Under the pieces are notes generated by a model. The model ran no database searches, was not told where the DNA came from, and was given only the letters and a program-made list of their open reading frames with translations. 64,000 bases of DNA. Origin: CBDIDH01 sp965277595 (GTDB lineage: Bacteria > Planctomycetota > Planctomycetia > Isosphaerales > Isosphaeraceae). Location of the stretch: NCBI GenBank assembly GCA_965277595.1, contig CBDIDH010000002.1, positions 248,001 through 312,000 on the forward strand, in the 5' to 3' direction. Below are positions 9,901 through 18,312 of the stretch, piece by piece (position 1 is the first letter of the stretch; each line of letters starts with the position of its first letter). Position numbers and translations under genes: made by a program.

Positions 9901-12900
9901 CTTTCGGTCGCCCTGGTGAAGCTCAACACCCGGAACAACCGGACCACCGAGCGCGTCGTCAGCCGGAAGATGGTGACGACCGACGCCAAGACCGGCGAGG
10001 CTCAGGTCAGTCTCAAGGCCGAGGACGAACAGGGGGGGCGTTACCTGATCCGGGTCAGCGGGACCGACCAGTTCGGCAACCCGATCGTGGCCGATCGCGG
10101 CCTTTTGATCTCGGGCAAGAAGGATGAAGCGACTTTGAGAATTCTCGCCGATCGCCAGTCGTACAAGGTGGGCGAGGAAGCGTCGGTCAACCTTCACAGT
10201 CGCGGCAAGGGGGGGACGGCCCTTTTGACCTGGGAGGCCGATCGAATCCTGAGCTATCGCCTGGTCACGCTCGCCGAGGGGGATAACGCGATCGCCTGGA
10301 CCGTCGACGGGCCGCAGTTTCCCAACTTCACGCTCAACGCCTGCCGGATGGCGGGCAAGGAGTTTAACGAGAATCGGTTGGATATTCGGGTCGAGCGCGC
10401 CTTGAAGGTGACGTTGACGCCTTCGAAGGCGCTCGTCGGCCCCGGCGATGAGGTCGAGCTTGAAGTCACGACCGCCGACCAGCTTGGCCAGCCGGTCGCC
10501 GCCGAGCTTGCCGTGGCATTGGTCGATCAATCGCTCTTGCGGCGGTTCGCCAGCAGCTTGCAACCGATCGGCCCCTTCTTTTACGACCAGACCCGCACCG
10601 GGGCCTTTTCGACCGACTCGACCAACACCTTTACCTATGAGTCGGACACGACGCCCGTGGCGATGGCGGTCGTTGAGGATGCGGAGCGTTCCGCATCGGC
10701 CGCCGCGAATGCCCAGGGCCGGGGCGCGATCGTCGACGAGGCCAAGAAGCAGGTCGCCGCGGGACTGAACTCGGCCCTTCAATACTCGTTCACTGCCCGG
10801 TCATTGAAATCGATCAACGCCCCGGCCGCCACACCCGCCGCGCCGATGGGAGGGTTCGCGCCGACCGAATTACCTGTGGCCGGACGGCAAGAGTTGGCCA
10901 GGAATAACCTCCCCAGAGAATACGCCATCTTGCACGGCGAGGGCCTGGGAGAAATGGACCTCGGCCTTGGCGCGAATCGCGTCGAGTTGGACATGAAGCG
11001 GTCGCAACTGGCTGTGGCTGGACCCGAAACCAGCGTCTTTTTTGATCGTTTCGAGGTCAGTAGGGGAGCGGACGCTTCGGAGAAACGGGACGGCATTGCC
11101 AGCTTCAGTGATATCGAGCAAAAGGGTTCCGGCGAGGCGTCGCGAAAACTTTCCGAGCGGCGAGGCATGCTCGGCCGCGACGTCCAGGTCCGCGAGCGGT
11201 TTGTGGAAACAGCCTACTGGAACCCGGCCATCGTCACGGGCAAGGACGGCAAGGCGAAGATCACGCTACGGGCGCCGAATGCACTCTCGGAATATGCCTT
11301 CTCGGCGCGAGGGGTGACGGGTGCCGATACGCTCGTCGGCCAGTCGGCGGCCACCTTGGTCGTTCGCAAAGCCTTTTTCGTGGACCTCAAGACCCCCGCG
11401 GCGCTCACGCAGGGAGACAAGCCCCGGTTCGTCGCGAGCGTGCATCACTCGGGCGTCGTCGGCGCGATCAAGGTCCGGCTCTCGGCCTATGCGGGGGACC
11501 GAGACCAGGTGGACCCGAAGACGATCGAGGTCAAGGGCGACGGCATCGACGAGGTCTTCTTTGATCCGTTCGAGGTTCCCGAGGGCGAGTCGGTCCGGCT
11601 CACCGTGACGGCCGAGGCCGGGGACAGGAAGGATGAAGTCATCGTCGAGGTGCCCGTTCGCCCCTGGGGCGTGCAGGCCTTCGCGTCGGCCTCGGGCACG
11701 TCGTCCGACGACGCGACGGCCTTTGTCGGCCTGCCAGCGGGGCGAACGTATGAGAATCCCGAGATGCTTATCGTCGTCTCGCCGACCTTGCAACGGCTTT
11801 TGATCGAGCTGGCCGTCGGCCGCGATCTTTATCCAGGAAACAACCCGCTGGCCTCGTCGTGCGTCTTCCCAAGGCCGCCGATGACGACCGCCGACCGCGC
11901 CTCCGACCTGCTCGCGGCGACCTCGGCCTTGACCTACGTCCGTTCGATTCGCGGCGGATCGGTCGCGCCCGAGGCAACCCGGCTGACCGATCGCGTCCGC
12001 GGCCTTGTCGCCGAGTTGACGGCGCTTCAAGGCGAGAACGGCGGCTGGCCCTGGGTCGGCGGCGGGGCGATCACTCCGCAAATGAATCAAAACAACAACA
12101 ACGCGGCGAGAAAGAGCGATCGGATGACCTCGGCACGGGTCGTCTGGGCGCTGGCTTCGGCCGAGCCGCTCGGCCTCTTGACCGACCCCTCGGCGCTCGA
12201 CAAGGCCGCGAACTATTTGACGGCGGAGTACGCCCGAATCGGCGCGGGGGATCATGAGACGAGGGCGATGGTTTTGCATGCCTTGAGCACGCGCGGCAAG
12301 GCCAATTTCGAGAACGCGAACACTCTCAATCGGCTCCGCCAGGGGCTTTCCGACGCCGCGCTCGCCTATCTGGCGCTGACGTTCGAGAACCTCGACCGAG
12401 GTCCGCTCGCCGGGGAAATCCTCGACCTTCTCGGCCCTCGGGCGAAGTCGGAGATCCAACAGCCGGGCGATCGCCCCTTGAAATACTGGGGCGGTTCGGG
12501 ATCATCGCCGACGACCCGGAGCGTCGCCGAGACCACCGCGCTCGTCGCGCTCGCCTATGCCAAGGGACGCCCACAGGCGGCCGAGACCGCCGCGTCGGCC
12601 GACTGGCTCCTGGCGAAGCGTCAGGGGTTCGGCTGGCGGCCTCACAAGGCCAAGGGTCCGGCCCTCGCCGCACTTGCCGCCTATTACGCGAAGGGGCAGG
12701 GGGCCGAGGACCGCTTTGACCTGGTTGTGACCGTGAACGAGACCGAGGTCTATCGCGCCCGGATCGTCGGCGCCACCGAGGGGAAGGCGTTGCTCGTTCC
12801 CGCGAAGGCGCTGAAGGTTGGCGACAAGAACCGGGTCCGGTTCGACATCGAGGGGCGGGGCCGGTTCGGATACTCGATCACCCTCACCGGTTTCAGCCGC

Positions 12901-15321
12901 GACTTCACGCCCGAGCAAGATCCGAACAATCGATCGGCGCATGTCCATCGCCGGGTCTATCTTCCCGATGCTCCCGAGCTTGACGGCAAGGCCCTGCCGA
13001 CCGGCTTCGGCGTGGCCGTGAACCCGACGGTTTTTGAAAACCAGGTCAGTCAGGTCGCCCTCGGCGGTCGAGCCCGCATCCAGATTGACGCCTATCGCAA
13101 CCAGGCCGCGAACCAGCCCGAATGGGAACGCGACTTCCTCGTCGTCGAGGAGCATTTGCCGGCCGGCGTGACCCTGATCGAAGGCTCGGTGCAGTCTCAG
13201 GCGGAATCGTACTCGAACGCCGACGGCCTTTTGACCTTCTACTTCGCGCCCGACCAGAACCCCGGGCCGATCCGCTACGACGTCCACGGCTACCTTCCCG
13301 GCGCCTATCGGGCCTTGCCGACGTCCGTCCGCAACGCTTACGAACCGGGTCGCGCTCACCTGGGAACCGTCGGCGGCCTCCGCGTCCTCGATCCCGGCGA
13401 GGCGGGAAGCGACCCGTACAAGGCAACGCCCGACGAGCTTTACGCCCGGGGCAAGGGGCTTTTCGAGGCAGGCAAGCTCGTCGAGGCCGCCGCGCCGCTC
13501 GAAGCTCTCTTCAACGGATACACTCTCCGCGACGACGTCGCCCGCGACGCCTCGCGAATGCTCTTGCTGGCGAGCATCAAGGGTGACAACCCCCGCAAGG
13601 TCGTCCAATATTTCGAGGTCGTCAAGGAAAAGGCGCCCGACCTGGTCATCACCTTCGACGACCTTCTCGTGATCGGTCGCGCCTATCGAGACATCCACGA
13701 ATTCGAGCGCGCTTACCTCGTCTGGCGCGGCGTGGTCGAGGCGAGCTATCTGGAAGACGCACGCGTCGGCGAGGTCTTGAGACAGCGCGGCAAGGCCCTG
13801 GAAGGGATCGCGTATCTGCTGGACCTCTGGCGCGAATATCCCGACACCGCCTCGATCGAGAGCGATTTTTTCGCGATCTCGCAGGTTCTCGCGCGGCAGG
13901 CGGGTCAGGCTCTGAATGATCCAAAGCTTCGCCAGGAACTGACCGAAGCCGGGATCACGCGGTCGATGCTTCTCTTGCAATCAATCCGGCTCACCCAGGC
14001 GTTTCTCGCCCTTTCGCCTCAAAATCCGCTCGCCGATGAGGCCAGTCTCGCGCTCGTGGGAGACTTCCTCGAACTGGAAGACTTCGGCGCCGTCGTCCGG
14101 CTCTCGGGACGTTACGCGAGGCTCTATCCCAAAAGCACCTTCCTCGATAGCTTCCAGTACAGCGAGGCGCTCGGTGAGTTCCACCTCGGCCATTACGACC
14201 GGGCCGTCGAGGTCGCCGGGGCGATCGCCTCGGCCACCTATAAAGACGCGGCGGGGGCCGATCAACCGAGCCCGAACAAGTGGCAGGCGATCTATATCCT
14301 CGGCCAGATCTTCGACGCCCGACGCCAGCCGGGCAAGGCCGTCGGCTATTACCGAGAGGTCGCCGACCGATTTACCGACGCCGCCGACGCCCTGACCTTT
14401 TACACGCGCAAGAACCTCAAAATCCCCGAGGTCACGGTGATCTTGCCCGGTTCCAAGCCAGGGGTCGCCGCCGTCGCCCCGCGCGACGCCGAGGTTCTTC
14501 GATCGGGCATGCCGGCTGTTCCGAAGCGTGCCCGGACGGTTCACGCGGCCGACCCGCCCGACGAGCTGACCGTCGAGTCGCGCAACATCGCCGAGGCCGA
14601 CGTGAAGGTCTATCCTGTCGACCTGATGCGGCTTTACCTGACCCGACGCAACCTCGACGCGATCGCTGGAATTGACCTCGCCGGAATCACGCCGGTCGTC
14701 GAGACGACGGTCAAGCTCGGCAAGACCGACGACTTCGCGGAGAAGGTTCGCGCCATTGACCTCGACCTCAAGAAGGAAGGGGCGTACCTCGTCATGGTTC
14801 GCGGCGAGAACCTTTATGCGTCGGGGATCGTGCTCGTGACCCCGCTGGAACTGGAAGTCCTCGAAGAACCGGCGGGGCGGGTTCGGGTCACGGTTCGCGA
14901 CGCGGTGACGGGCGATTTCGTCTCGAAGGTTCAGGTCAAGGTGATCGGCAGTCGGAACGCCGATTTTATCACGGGCGAGACCGACCTTCGCGGCGTCTTC
15001 CTCGCCGAGGGGATTCAGGGCGAGGCCGCGGCCGTCGCCCGCAAAGGGACGGCTCAGTATGCCTTTTACCGAGGCACGACCTCGCTCGGAACTCCTCCCC
15101 CCGAGGCGATTAAGCCCGCCGCCACGCCCGCCGATGCTCCGGCCGCCGCCGCGAAACAGCCGGAAGGGGCGACCAACGGCAAGCAATCGCTTGAGGATAA
15201 TCTGCGAACGCTGAACAACGAGAATCAACTCCGCAACATCGATCGCCTGGAAAAGCGGTATCAGAACCCCGCTCAGGCGTCTCCCAGCAAGAACGGCGCC
15301 GCGGCGGGAGGGTTCCGGTGA
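6958..15321 (+). CDS. Giant alpha-2-macroglobulin-like protein fused to TPR arrays (2787 aa)
   Basis: It starts with GTG at 6958 with AGGAGG about seven bases upstream, then a signal peptide ending near ARTTNGAEP. Residues about 50-540 are tetratricopeptide-like repeats. Macroglobulin domains follow: YTDRPAYRPGQSV near 750 is the classic MG2 signature. An A2M-family core lies near 1410-1500 (FVETAYWNPAIVTGKDGKAK). A terpenoid-cyclase-like helical domain spans about 1610-1930, with GENGGWPWVGGG. The thioester motif CGEQ is absent; the region where it would be expected reads PLASSCVFPRPP. An MG10-like beta domain lies near 2020-2150, a second TPR-like array at about 2155-2490, another MG-like domain at 2540-2710, and a short coiled coil ends the protein. 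Bacterial relatives are periplasmic protease traps; this one is probably a thioester-independent trap or scaffold. It is much longer than the usual 1500-2000 residues. Confidence 0.88.
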   Translation: MRPRILPRDARRAVKFLLACACLAIGVSARTTNGAEPVSRTIAAKGAVDPAAPVLPAEVVAAMQEGRFDDAEGLLKTLSGEEKNPATKAYLTLIQGIAERLGGKAPTAEATLAGALKADPASPWAAKIRLELAGVLLSAGKAAEAEALARNQAEILLGGDRKDRLAEVYHAFARRLLRPDDPVTPADPKAAYELLIQARSLAKGETLRARLLNAMGRAARAANDLSKAQADFQSYIKEYPKGADRFEVRDRLGQVQRSAGQMLAARLTWTDLARDLDDPKLGEGAESVRARALDAIASTYGIPKPGDDTQLNLGVAALRRFLGAFPAHPLAVKAAYEIGASYLARGKSEEALEALTRFLKEDGFRAETDDAKRDFGTLSMTATFQVGQVLQGQSKFDEAIAAWKGYLAKYPNGPQSADAQRAILDTQLLNAADHLAAERFDEARAAWQVFVTQNPLDPRVPDLLYQIGASYQTQEKYDAAITAWEPLLSKFPGGEAAAHAQFDIAKIFEDEKGDLETAIERYRKINVDPWQSQAKQQISVLETKDLTVVTPRTFRTGETPHLKITTRNLETLTFSAYKLNAESYFRKKRGLGEVEALDIGLVAADAEWTAKVPGYARFKPVETTYDLDKLELPGVYVVKVSDEKTLQATTLVVGSDLDAIIKASRDQMLVFVQDMKTGKGRPDARVLVADGGEVILETKTGADGVALTSWEKPRDVNSRLSYLILDGSHVASSEFSVPDRVAQGLSAKAYLYTDRPAYRPGQSVALRGIVREVEKGQYANPAKAVYKLDVTDARGRQIVARPVTLSDFGTFHEEFPIDSGAPVGTYRVRLYQPGKSDFAASFEVQAYQLQKMDLTFDLKKSVFFRGETVSADLVAKYQYGEVAAGRPVVAQLPDGRVLRGKTDASGKFHIDFPTSGFAEEQVLRLVAQLPEDGVGAIAQVALVVRAFAISVGTTRTVYLDGETFSATVKTWEAQGTPIDHELSVALVKLNTRNNRTTERVVSRKMVTTDAKTGEAQVSLKAEDEQGGRYLIRVSGTDQFGNPIVADRGLLISGKKDEATLRILADRQSYKVGEEASVNLHSRGKGGTALLTWEADRILSYRLVTLAEGDNAIAWTVDGPQFPNFTLNACRMAGKEFNENRLDIRVERALKVTLTPSKALVGPGDEVELEVTTADQLGQPVAAELAVALVDQSLLRRFASSLQPIGPFFYDQTRTGAFSTDSTNTFTYESDTTPVAMAVVEDAERSASAAANAQGRGAIVDEAKKQVAAGLNSALQYSFTARSLKSINAPAATPAAPMGGFAPTELPVAGRQELARNNLPREYAILHGEGLGEMDLGLGANRVELDMKRSQLAVAGPETSVFFDRFEVSRGADASEKRDGIASFSDIEQKGSGEASRKLSERRGMLGRDVQVRERFVETAYWNPAIVTGKDGKAKITLRAPNALSEYAFSARGVTGADTLVGQSAATLVVRKAFFVDLKTPAALTQGDKPRFVASVHHSGVVGAIKVRLSAYAGDRDQVDPKTIEVKGDGIDEVFFDPFEVPEGESVRLTVTAEAGDRKDEVIVEVPVRPWGVQAFASASGTSSDDATAFVGLPAGRTYENPEMLIVVSPTLQRLLIELAVGRDLYPGNNPLASSCVFPRPPMTTADRASDLLAATSALTYVRSIRGGSVAPEATRLTDRVRGLVAELTALQGENGGWPWVGGGAITPQMNQNNNNAARKSDRMTSARVVWALASAEPLGLLTDPSALDKAANYLTAEYARIGAGDHETRAMVLHALSTRGKANFENANTLNRLRQGLSDAALAYLALTFENLDRGPLAGEILDLLGPRAKSEIQQPGDRPLKYWGGSGSSPTTRSVAETTALVALAYAKGRPQAAETAASADWLLAKRQGFGWRPHKAKGPALAALAAYYAKGQGAEDRFDLVVTVNETEVYRARIVGATEGKALLVPAKALKVGDKNRVRFDIEGRGRFGYSITLTGFSRDFTPEQDPNNRSAHVHRRVYLPDAPELDGKALPTGFGVAVNPTVFENQVSQVALGGRARIQIDAYRNQAANQPEWERDFLVVEEHLPAGVTLIEGSVQSQAESYSNADGLLTFYFAPDQNPGPIRYDVHGYLPGAYRALPTSVRNAYEPGRAHLGTVGGLRVLDPGEAGSDPYKATPDELYARGKGLFEAGKLVEAAAPLEALFNGYTLRDDVARDASRMLLLASIKGDNPRKVVQYFEVVKEKAPDLVITFDDLLVIGRAYRDIHEFERAYLVWRGVVEASYLEDARVGEVLRQRGKALEGIAYLLDLWREYPDTASIESDFFAISQVLARQAGQALNDPKLRQELTEAGITRSMLLLQSIRLTQAFLALSPQNPLADEASLALVGDFLELEDFGAVVRLSGRYARLYPKSTFLDSFQYSEALGEFHLGHYDRAVEVAGAIASATYKDAAGADQPSPNKWQAIYILGQIFDARRQPGKAVGYYREVADRFTDAADALTFYTRKNLKIPEVTVILPGSKPGVAAVAPRDAEVLRSGMPAVPKRARTVHAADPPDELTVESRNIAEADVKVYPVDLMRLYLTRRNLDAIAGIDLAGITPVVETTVKLGKTDDFAEKVRAIDLDLKKEGAYLVMVRGENLYASGIVLVTPLELEVLEEPAGRVRVTVRDAVTGDFVSKVQVKVIGSRNADFITGETDLRGVFLAEGIQGEAAAVARKGTAQYAFYRGTTSLGTPPPEAIKPAATPADAPAAAAKQPEGATNGKQSLEDNLRTLNNENQLRNIDRLEKRYQNPAQASPSKNGAAAGGFR

Positions 15322-15371
15322 TCGGGGGGGAATTGACGCAGACGATCGCGGAGGAGGTTCTTTTTGATGAC

Positions 15372-15439
15372 CGATGCCCAAGGACCGATGACCGATGAAT
15401 TGAAGATCTAGGTAATCGATCATCGGTTCTTGGTCATTG
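15372..15439. repeat. Intergenic heptad-repeat hairpin (GACCGAT class)
   Basis: The left arm 15372-15396 carries CAAGGACCGATGACCGAT and the right arm 15415-15439 carries ATCGATCATCGGTTCTTGG. They are imperfect reverse complements over about 25 bases with an 18-base loop. It lies after the giant A2M-like gene and before the NIPSNAP gene, and may act as a terminator or transcript-stabilising hairpin. Confidence 0.75.
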
Positions 15440-15550
15440 CTTCCAACCCCGGGGCCGGTCGCCACTGGCCGGTTGCGTTGGACCCGGCTATAAACGGGGC
15501 TGACAGCCATCCTGGGAACGTTCGAGAGACAAAGGGGGGAGACGCAAACG

Positions 15551-15976
15551 ATGAAGCGATTGATTGTTCTCAGCCTTTTCGTGGCGGGAATCACCGCCGC
15601 GGGGCTGGCTCGGGCCGCCGATGAGCCAAAGTCGGCCGCCGACCAGCCGAAGCACCGGATTTTTGAGATGCGGACCTATTACACCGTCCCCGGCCGCCTC
15701 GATGCCCTGAATGCCCGTTTCCGCGACCACACCTGCCGCCTCTTCCAGAAGCACGGCATGGAGCTGGTCGGATTCTGGACCCCGCATGACGAGAAGGATA
15801 AACTGGTTTACATACTTGCCTATCCCAGCCGCGAGGCCGCGAAGGCGTCCTGGGATGCCTTCCGCGCCGATCCCGACTGGAAAAAAGCCCAGACCGCCAG
15901 CGAGAAGGACGGCAAGATCGTCTCCCGGGTCGAATCGATCTTCCTCGATCCGACCGATTACAGCGGCATTCGCTGA
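15551..15976 (+). CDS. Secreted NIPSNAP family protein (141 aa)
   Basis: A GGGGGGAG Shine-Dalgarno lies upstream. The signal peptide MKRLIVLSLFVAGITAAG ends near ARAADEP. The mature domain has the NIPSNAP ferredoxin-like features: FEMRTYYTVPGRLDALNARF, then HGMELVGFWTP, YILAYPSREAAKASWDAF and DPDWKKA. NIPSNAP proteins are small alpha/beta barrel-type proteins whose bacterial role is unclear. It is followed by a perfect hairpin, so it is probably transcribed as a single unit or separated from the next gene by attenuation. Confidence 0.88.
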   Translation: MKRLIVLSLFVAGITAAGLARAADEPKSAADQPKHRIFEMRTYYTVPGRLDALNARFRDHTCRLFQKHGMELVGFWTPHDEKDKLVYILAYPSREAAKASWDAFRADPDWKKAQTASEKDGKIVSRVESIFLDPTDYSGIR

Positions 15977-15981
15977 TCGAA

Positions 15982-16020
15982 GGCCGATGACCGCGTCCCC
16001 GCGCGGTCATCGGCCGTCTT
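15982..16020 (+). terminator. Perfect 14-bp hairpin terminator
   Basis: GGCCGATGACCGCG (15982-15995) and CGCGGTCATCGGCC (16002-16015) are perfect reverse complements around a six-base loop, followed by GTCTTT. It lies six bases past the NIPSNAP stop and about 30 bases before the next start. The arm includes the GATGACCG unit also seen in the heptad repeats. Confidence 0.82.
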
Positions 16021-16043
16021 TCCAGGAGGGAAGCCCGACGCTC

Positions 16044-17345
16044 ATGACCCTGATCCCGCCGCTCGCCCTGGTCCGCCAGACCCTCGACCAACCCGAGGTC
16101 GCCGACGTCTCGAACGCCGTGATCGCGGCCATTGTCGGCAGCAAGATCCGCGAGAAGGTGCCCAGCGGCGGGTCGGTCGCGTTAACGGTCGGCAGTCGAG
16201 GGATTGCCGGAATCGAGTTGATCGCCGCGGCGGCGGTTCAGGCACTGAAAGGGCTGGGTTTCGCCCCCTTTGTCGTTGCCGCGATGGGAAGCCACGGCGG
16301 AGGGTCGGCCGAGGGACAACGCGACCTGCTCGCGGAGCTTGGTGTCAGCGAGGAGAGCGTCGGTTGCCCGATTCGGACCGAGATGGATACGGTCGTTCTG
16401 GGAACCGACCCGTTTGGCCTGCCGATCCACTTTGACCGCAACGCGTTCGAGGCCGATGGCATCGTCCTGCTGAACCGGATCAAGCCGCACACGTCGTTCA
16501 CCGGACGCTATGAGAGCGGGCTCTTGAAGATGCTCACGGTCGGCCTTGGCAAGCGTCAAGGGGCGGCGCAGGTTCATAAAATGGGACTGCCGGGGCTGAA
16601 ACGGATGCTCCCGGAGGTCGGCGCGTTCTTGCTCAAGACAACGAAGGTTGCATTGGGCATTGCGCTCCTGGAAAATGCTCGTGAGAAAACGGCGAAGGTT
16701 GTCGCGGTCGAACCGGAAGACCTGCTGGAGGTTGAGCCGGTCTTGCTCGATGAGGCGCGCGTCCTGATGGCGCGTCTTCCTTTTGATGCGATCGATGTCC
16801 TGATCATCGGCGAACTTGGCAAGAACTACAGCGGAACGGGTCTTGACCCGAACGTGATCGGTCGCCAGCGGGTCGAGACGATGCCCGACCTGCCAAGGCC
16901 GGTGGTCACGCGCCTGGCGGTTCTGGACCTCTCGGAGGAGACGCTCGGCAATGCCCTCGGGATCGGCCTGGCGGACTTGACGACCGATCGCGTCGTGAAG
17001 GCGATCGACCCGAAACCGATGCGGGTGAACAGTCTCACAAGCAACTTCCTGACGAGAGCACGCGTCCCCCTGAGCCTGCCGACGGATCGTGAGGTCATCG
17101 CCGCCTGCCTGGAAACCTGCTGGCGGGTTGACCCGGCGGAGGCGCGCATGGTCGTGATTCCGAACACGCTGGAACTGACAAGCCTCTGGGTCAGCAAGCC
17201 GCTTGCCGACGAGGTGAGGGATCATCCGGGTCTGACCATCGGCTCGGACTTTCATCCTTTGCCGATCGATGGCGAGGGACGTCTTGACCAGGCGGCGATG
17301 TTCCCGGAAAGTATCCGGGCGAGGCGGTCGGCTCCGTCTTCCTGA
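16044..17345 (+). CDS. LarA-like (lactate racemase domain, DUF2088) protein (433 aa)
   Basis: The start at 16044 follows AGGAGGG in the leader; a longer in-frame extension back to 15711 overlaps the NIPSNAP gene in another frame and is rejected. The N-terminus, GGSVALTVGSRGIAGI at about 42-57, matches the LarA N-terminal domain. GSHGGGSAEGQ near residue 84 and RIKPHTSFTGRYESGLLK at about 145-162 sit where LarA has its pincer-binding histidines and lysine. LarA enzymes use a nickel-pincer cofactor made by LarB, LarC and LarE to racemise 2-hydroxyacids. None of those genes is in this window, so the substrate and cofactor are unknown. Confidence 0.72.
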   Translation: MTLIPPLALVRQTLDQPEVADVSNAVIAAIVGSKIREKVPSGGSVALTVGSRGIAGIELIAAAAVQALKGLGFAPFVVAAMGSHGGGSAEGQRDLLAELGVSEESVGCPIRTEMDTVVLGTDPFGLPIHFDRNAFEADGIVLLNRIKPHTSFTGRYESGLLKMLTVGLGKRQGAAQVHKMGLPGLKRMLPEVGAFLLKTTKVALGIALLENAREKTAKVVAVEPEDLLEVEPVLLDEARVLMARLPFDAIDVLIIGELGKNYSGTGLDPNVIGRQRVETMPDLPRPVVTRLAVLDLSEETLGNALGIGLADLTTDRVVKAIDPKPMRVNSLTSNFLTRARVPLSLPTDREVIAACLETCWRVDPAEARMVVIPNTLELTSLWVSKPLADEVRDHPGLTIGSDFHPLPIDGEGRLDQAAMFPESIRARRSAPSS

Positions 17346-17393
17346 GCAGGCTCTGGCACTCTCTTCTCTCTCTCGACGCACGGGTTACGTCTC

Positions 17394-18125
17394 ATGGCGA
17401 AGACCGAGACAGACGCGACGACCTCGGCGGGGTCGGCCGCGAAGGTCGAGCCGCCGATCTGGCCGTATGTGGTTCCACTCGCCGGATTTCTGGCCCTCAC
17501 CGCGCTTGAAGGCTATCTGCCAAACGCCCCTGGCGGCGGGCCGAGCCCGGTCTGGTATCCGATCGGCTACGCCCTGAAAGTCGTCGCGGTCGCGGCCCTG
17601 TTATGGCATTGCCGGACGATCCTGGCCGACCTTCGCGGCTGGCCGAGGGCCGGCGGCCTGGCCCTGGCCGTCGGTCTTGGCCTGGGCGTGATGGCTGTCT
17701 GGGTCGGTCTTGACGGCTGGTATCCGGCGATCCCGATGCTTGGCGGCTCGCGAACGGCCTTTGATCCGATGATCCTTTCGCCCCCGGCGCGGGTCGGCTT
17801 TCTGGCGGTCAGGCTGCTGGGATTGGTGGTCCTTGTCCCCCTGATCGAGGAGCTATTCTATCGATCCTTTTTGATGCGATGGGTCATTGATCCGATCTAT
17901 ACACGCGTGCCGATCGGTCGGGTGACGCCGCTGGGACTGGCGGTGACCTCGGGCGTCTTTGCCTTCTCGCACCCCGAATGGCTCCCCGCGCTCGTCACGG
18001 GAATCGCCTGGGGCTGGCTCGTCGGCAGGACGAAGAGCGTGACGGCCTGTGTCATCAGTCACCTCGTGGCGAACCTGGCGCTGGGGGTTTATGTGATCGC
18101 GCGGCACGCCTGGAAATTCTGGTGA
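17394..18125 (+). CDS. CPBP/CAAX-type intramembrane protease-related protein (243 aa)
   Basis: This is a multi-span membrane protein with all three CPBP motifs: EELFYR near residue 156, FAFSHPEW near 190, and CVISHLVANLALG near the C-terminus. The Glu-Glu and His residues are the predicted metal or catalytic ligands. Overall it resembles the CAAX prenyl protease-related subfamily often found with exosortase systems, but no exosortase is present in this window. It may process or help sort exported proteins. It follows the LarA-like gene by about 50 bases on the same strand. Confidence 0.82.
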   Translation: MAKTETDATTSAGSAAKVEPPIWPYVVPLAGFLALTALEGYLPNAPGGGPSPVWYPIGYALKVVAVAALLWHCRTILADLRGWPRAGGLALAVGLGLGVMAVWVGLDGWYPAIPMLGGSRTAFDPMILSPPARVGFLAVRLLGLVVLVPLIEELFYRSFLMRWVIDPIYTRVPIGRVTPLGLAVTSGVFAFSHPEWLPALVTGIAWGWLVGRTKSVTACVISHLVANLALGVYVIARHAWKFW

Positions 18126-18211
18126 CCTGAGAAGGAGATGAGTGTCAGGAGGCACAGGGGTCGGGGTTGGAGGCTTCGTTATTGTCGGGGTTTCGGTTTG
18201 AGGTCGTTTTC

Positions 18212-18244
18212 TCGGTCATCGGTCATCAAACATTGGTCATTCGG
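18212..18244. repeat. Short heptad-repeat remnant (GGTCATC class)
   Basis: It contains TCGGTCATCGGTCATC then CATTGGTCATTCGG, matching the right arm of the other GACCGAT-class elements, with no obvious left arm. It sits between two convergent genes, the CPBP protease gene and the oxidoreductase gene. Confidence 0.65.
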
Positions 18245-18312
18245 ACCGGAAAAGGGTCTCTGAAAGACACTATCGATCAACCGGCCGAATGCGTCGCGGA
18301 AAACCTGGAAAA

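Noticed and set aside
13981..15594. A long minus-strand open frame across the 3' part of the A2M-like gene
   Set aside because: It is antisense to the coding sequence with no recognisable domain or ribosome binding site, and it runs into the heptad repeat.
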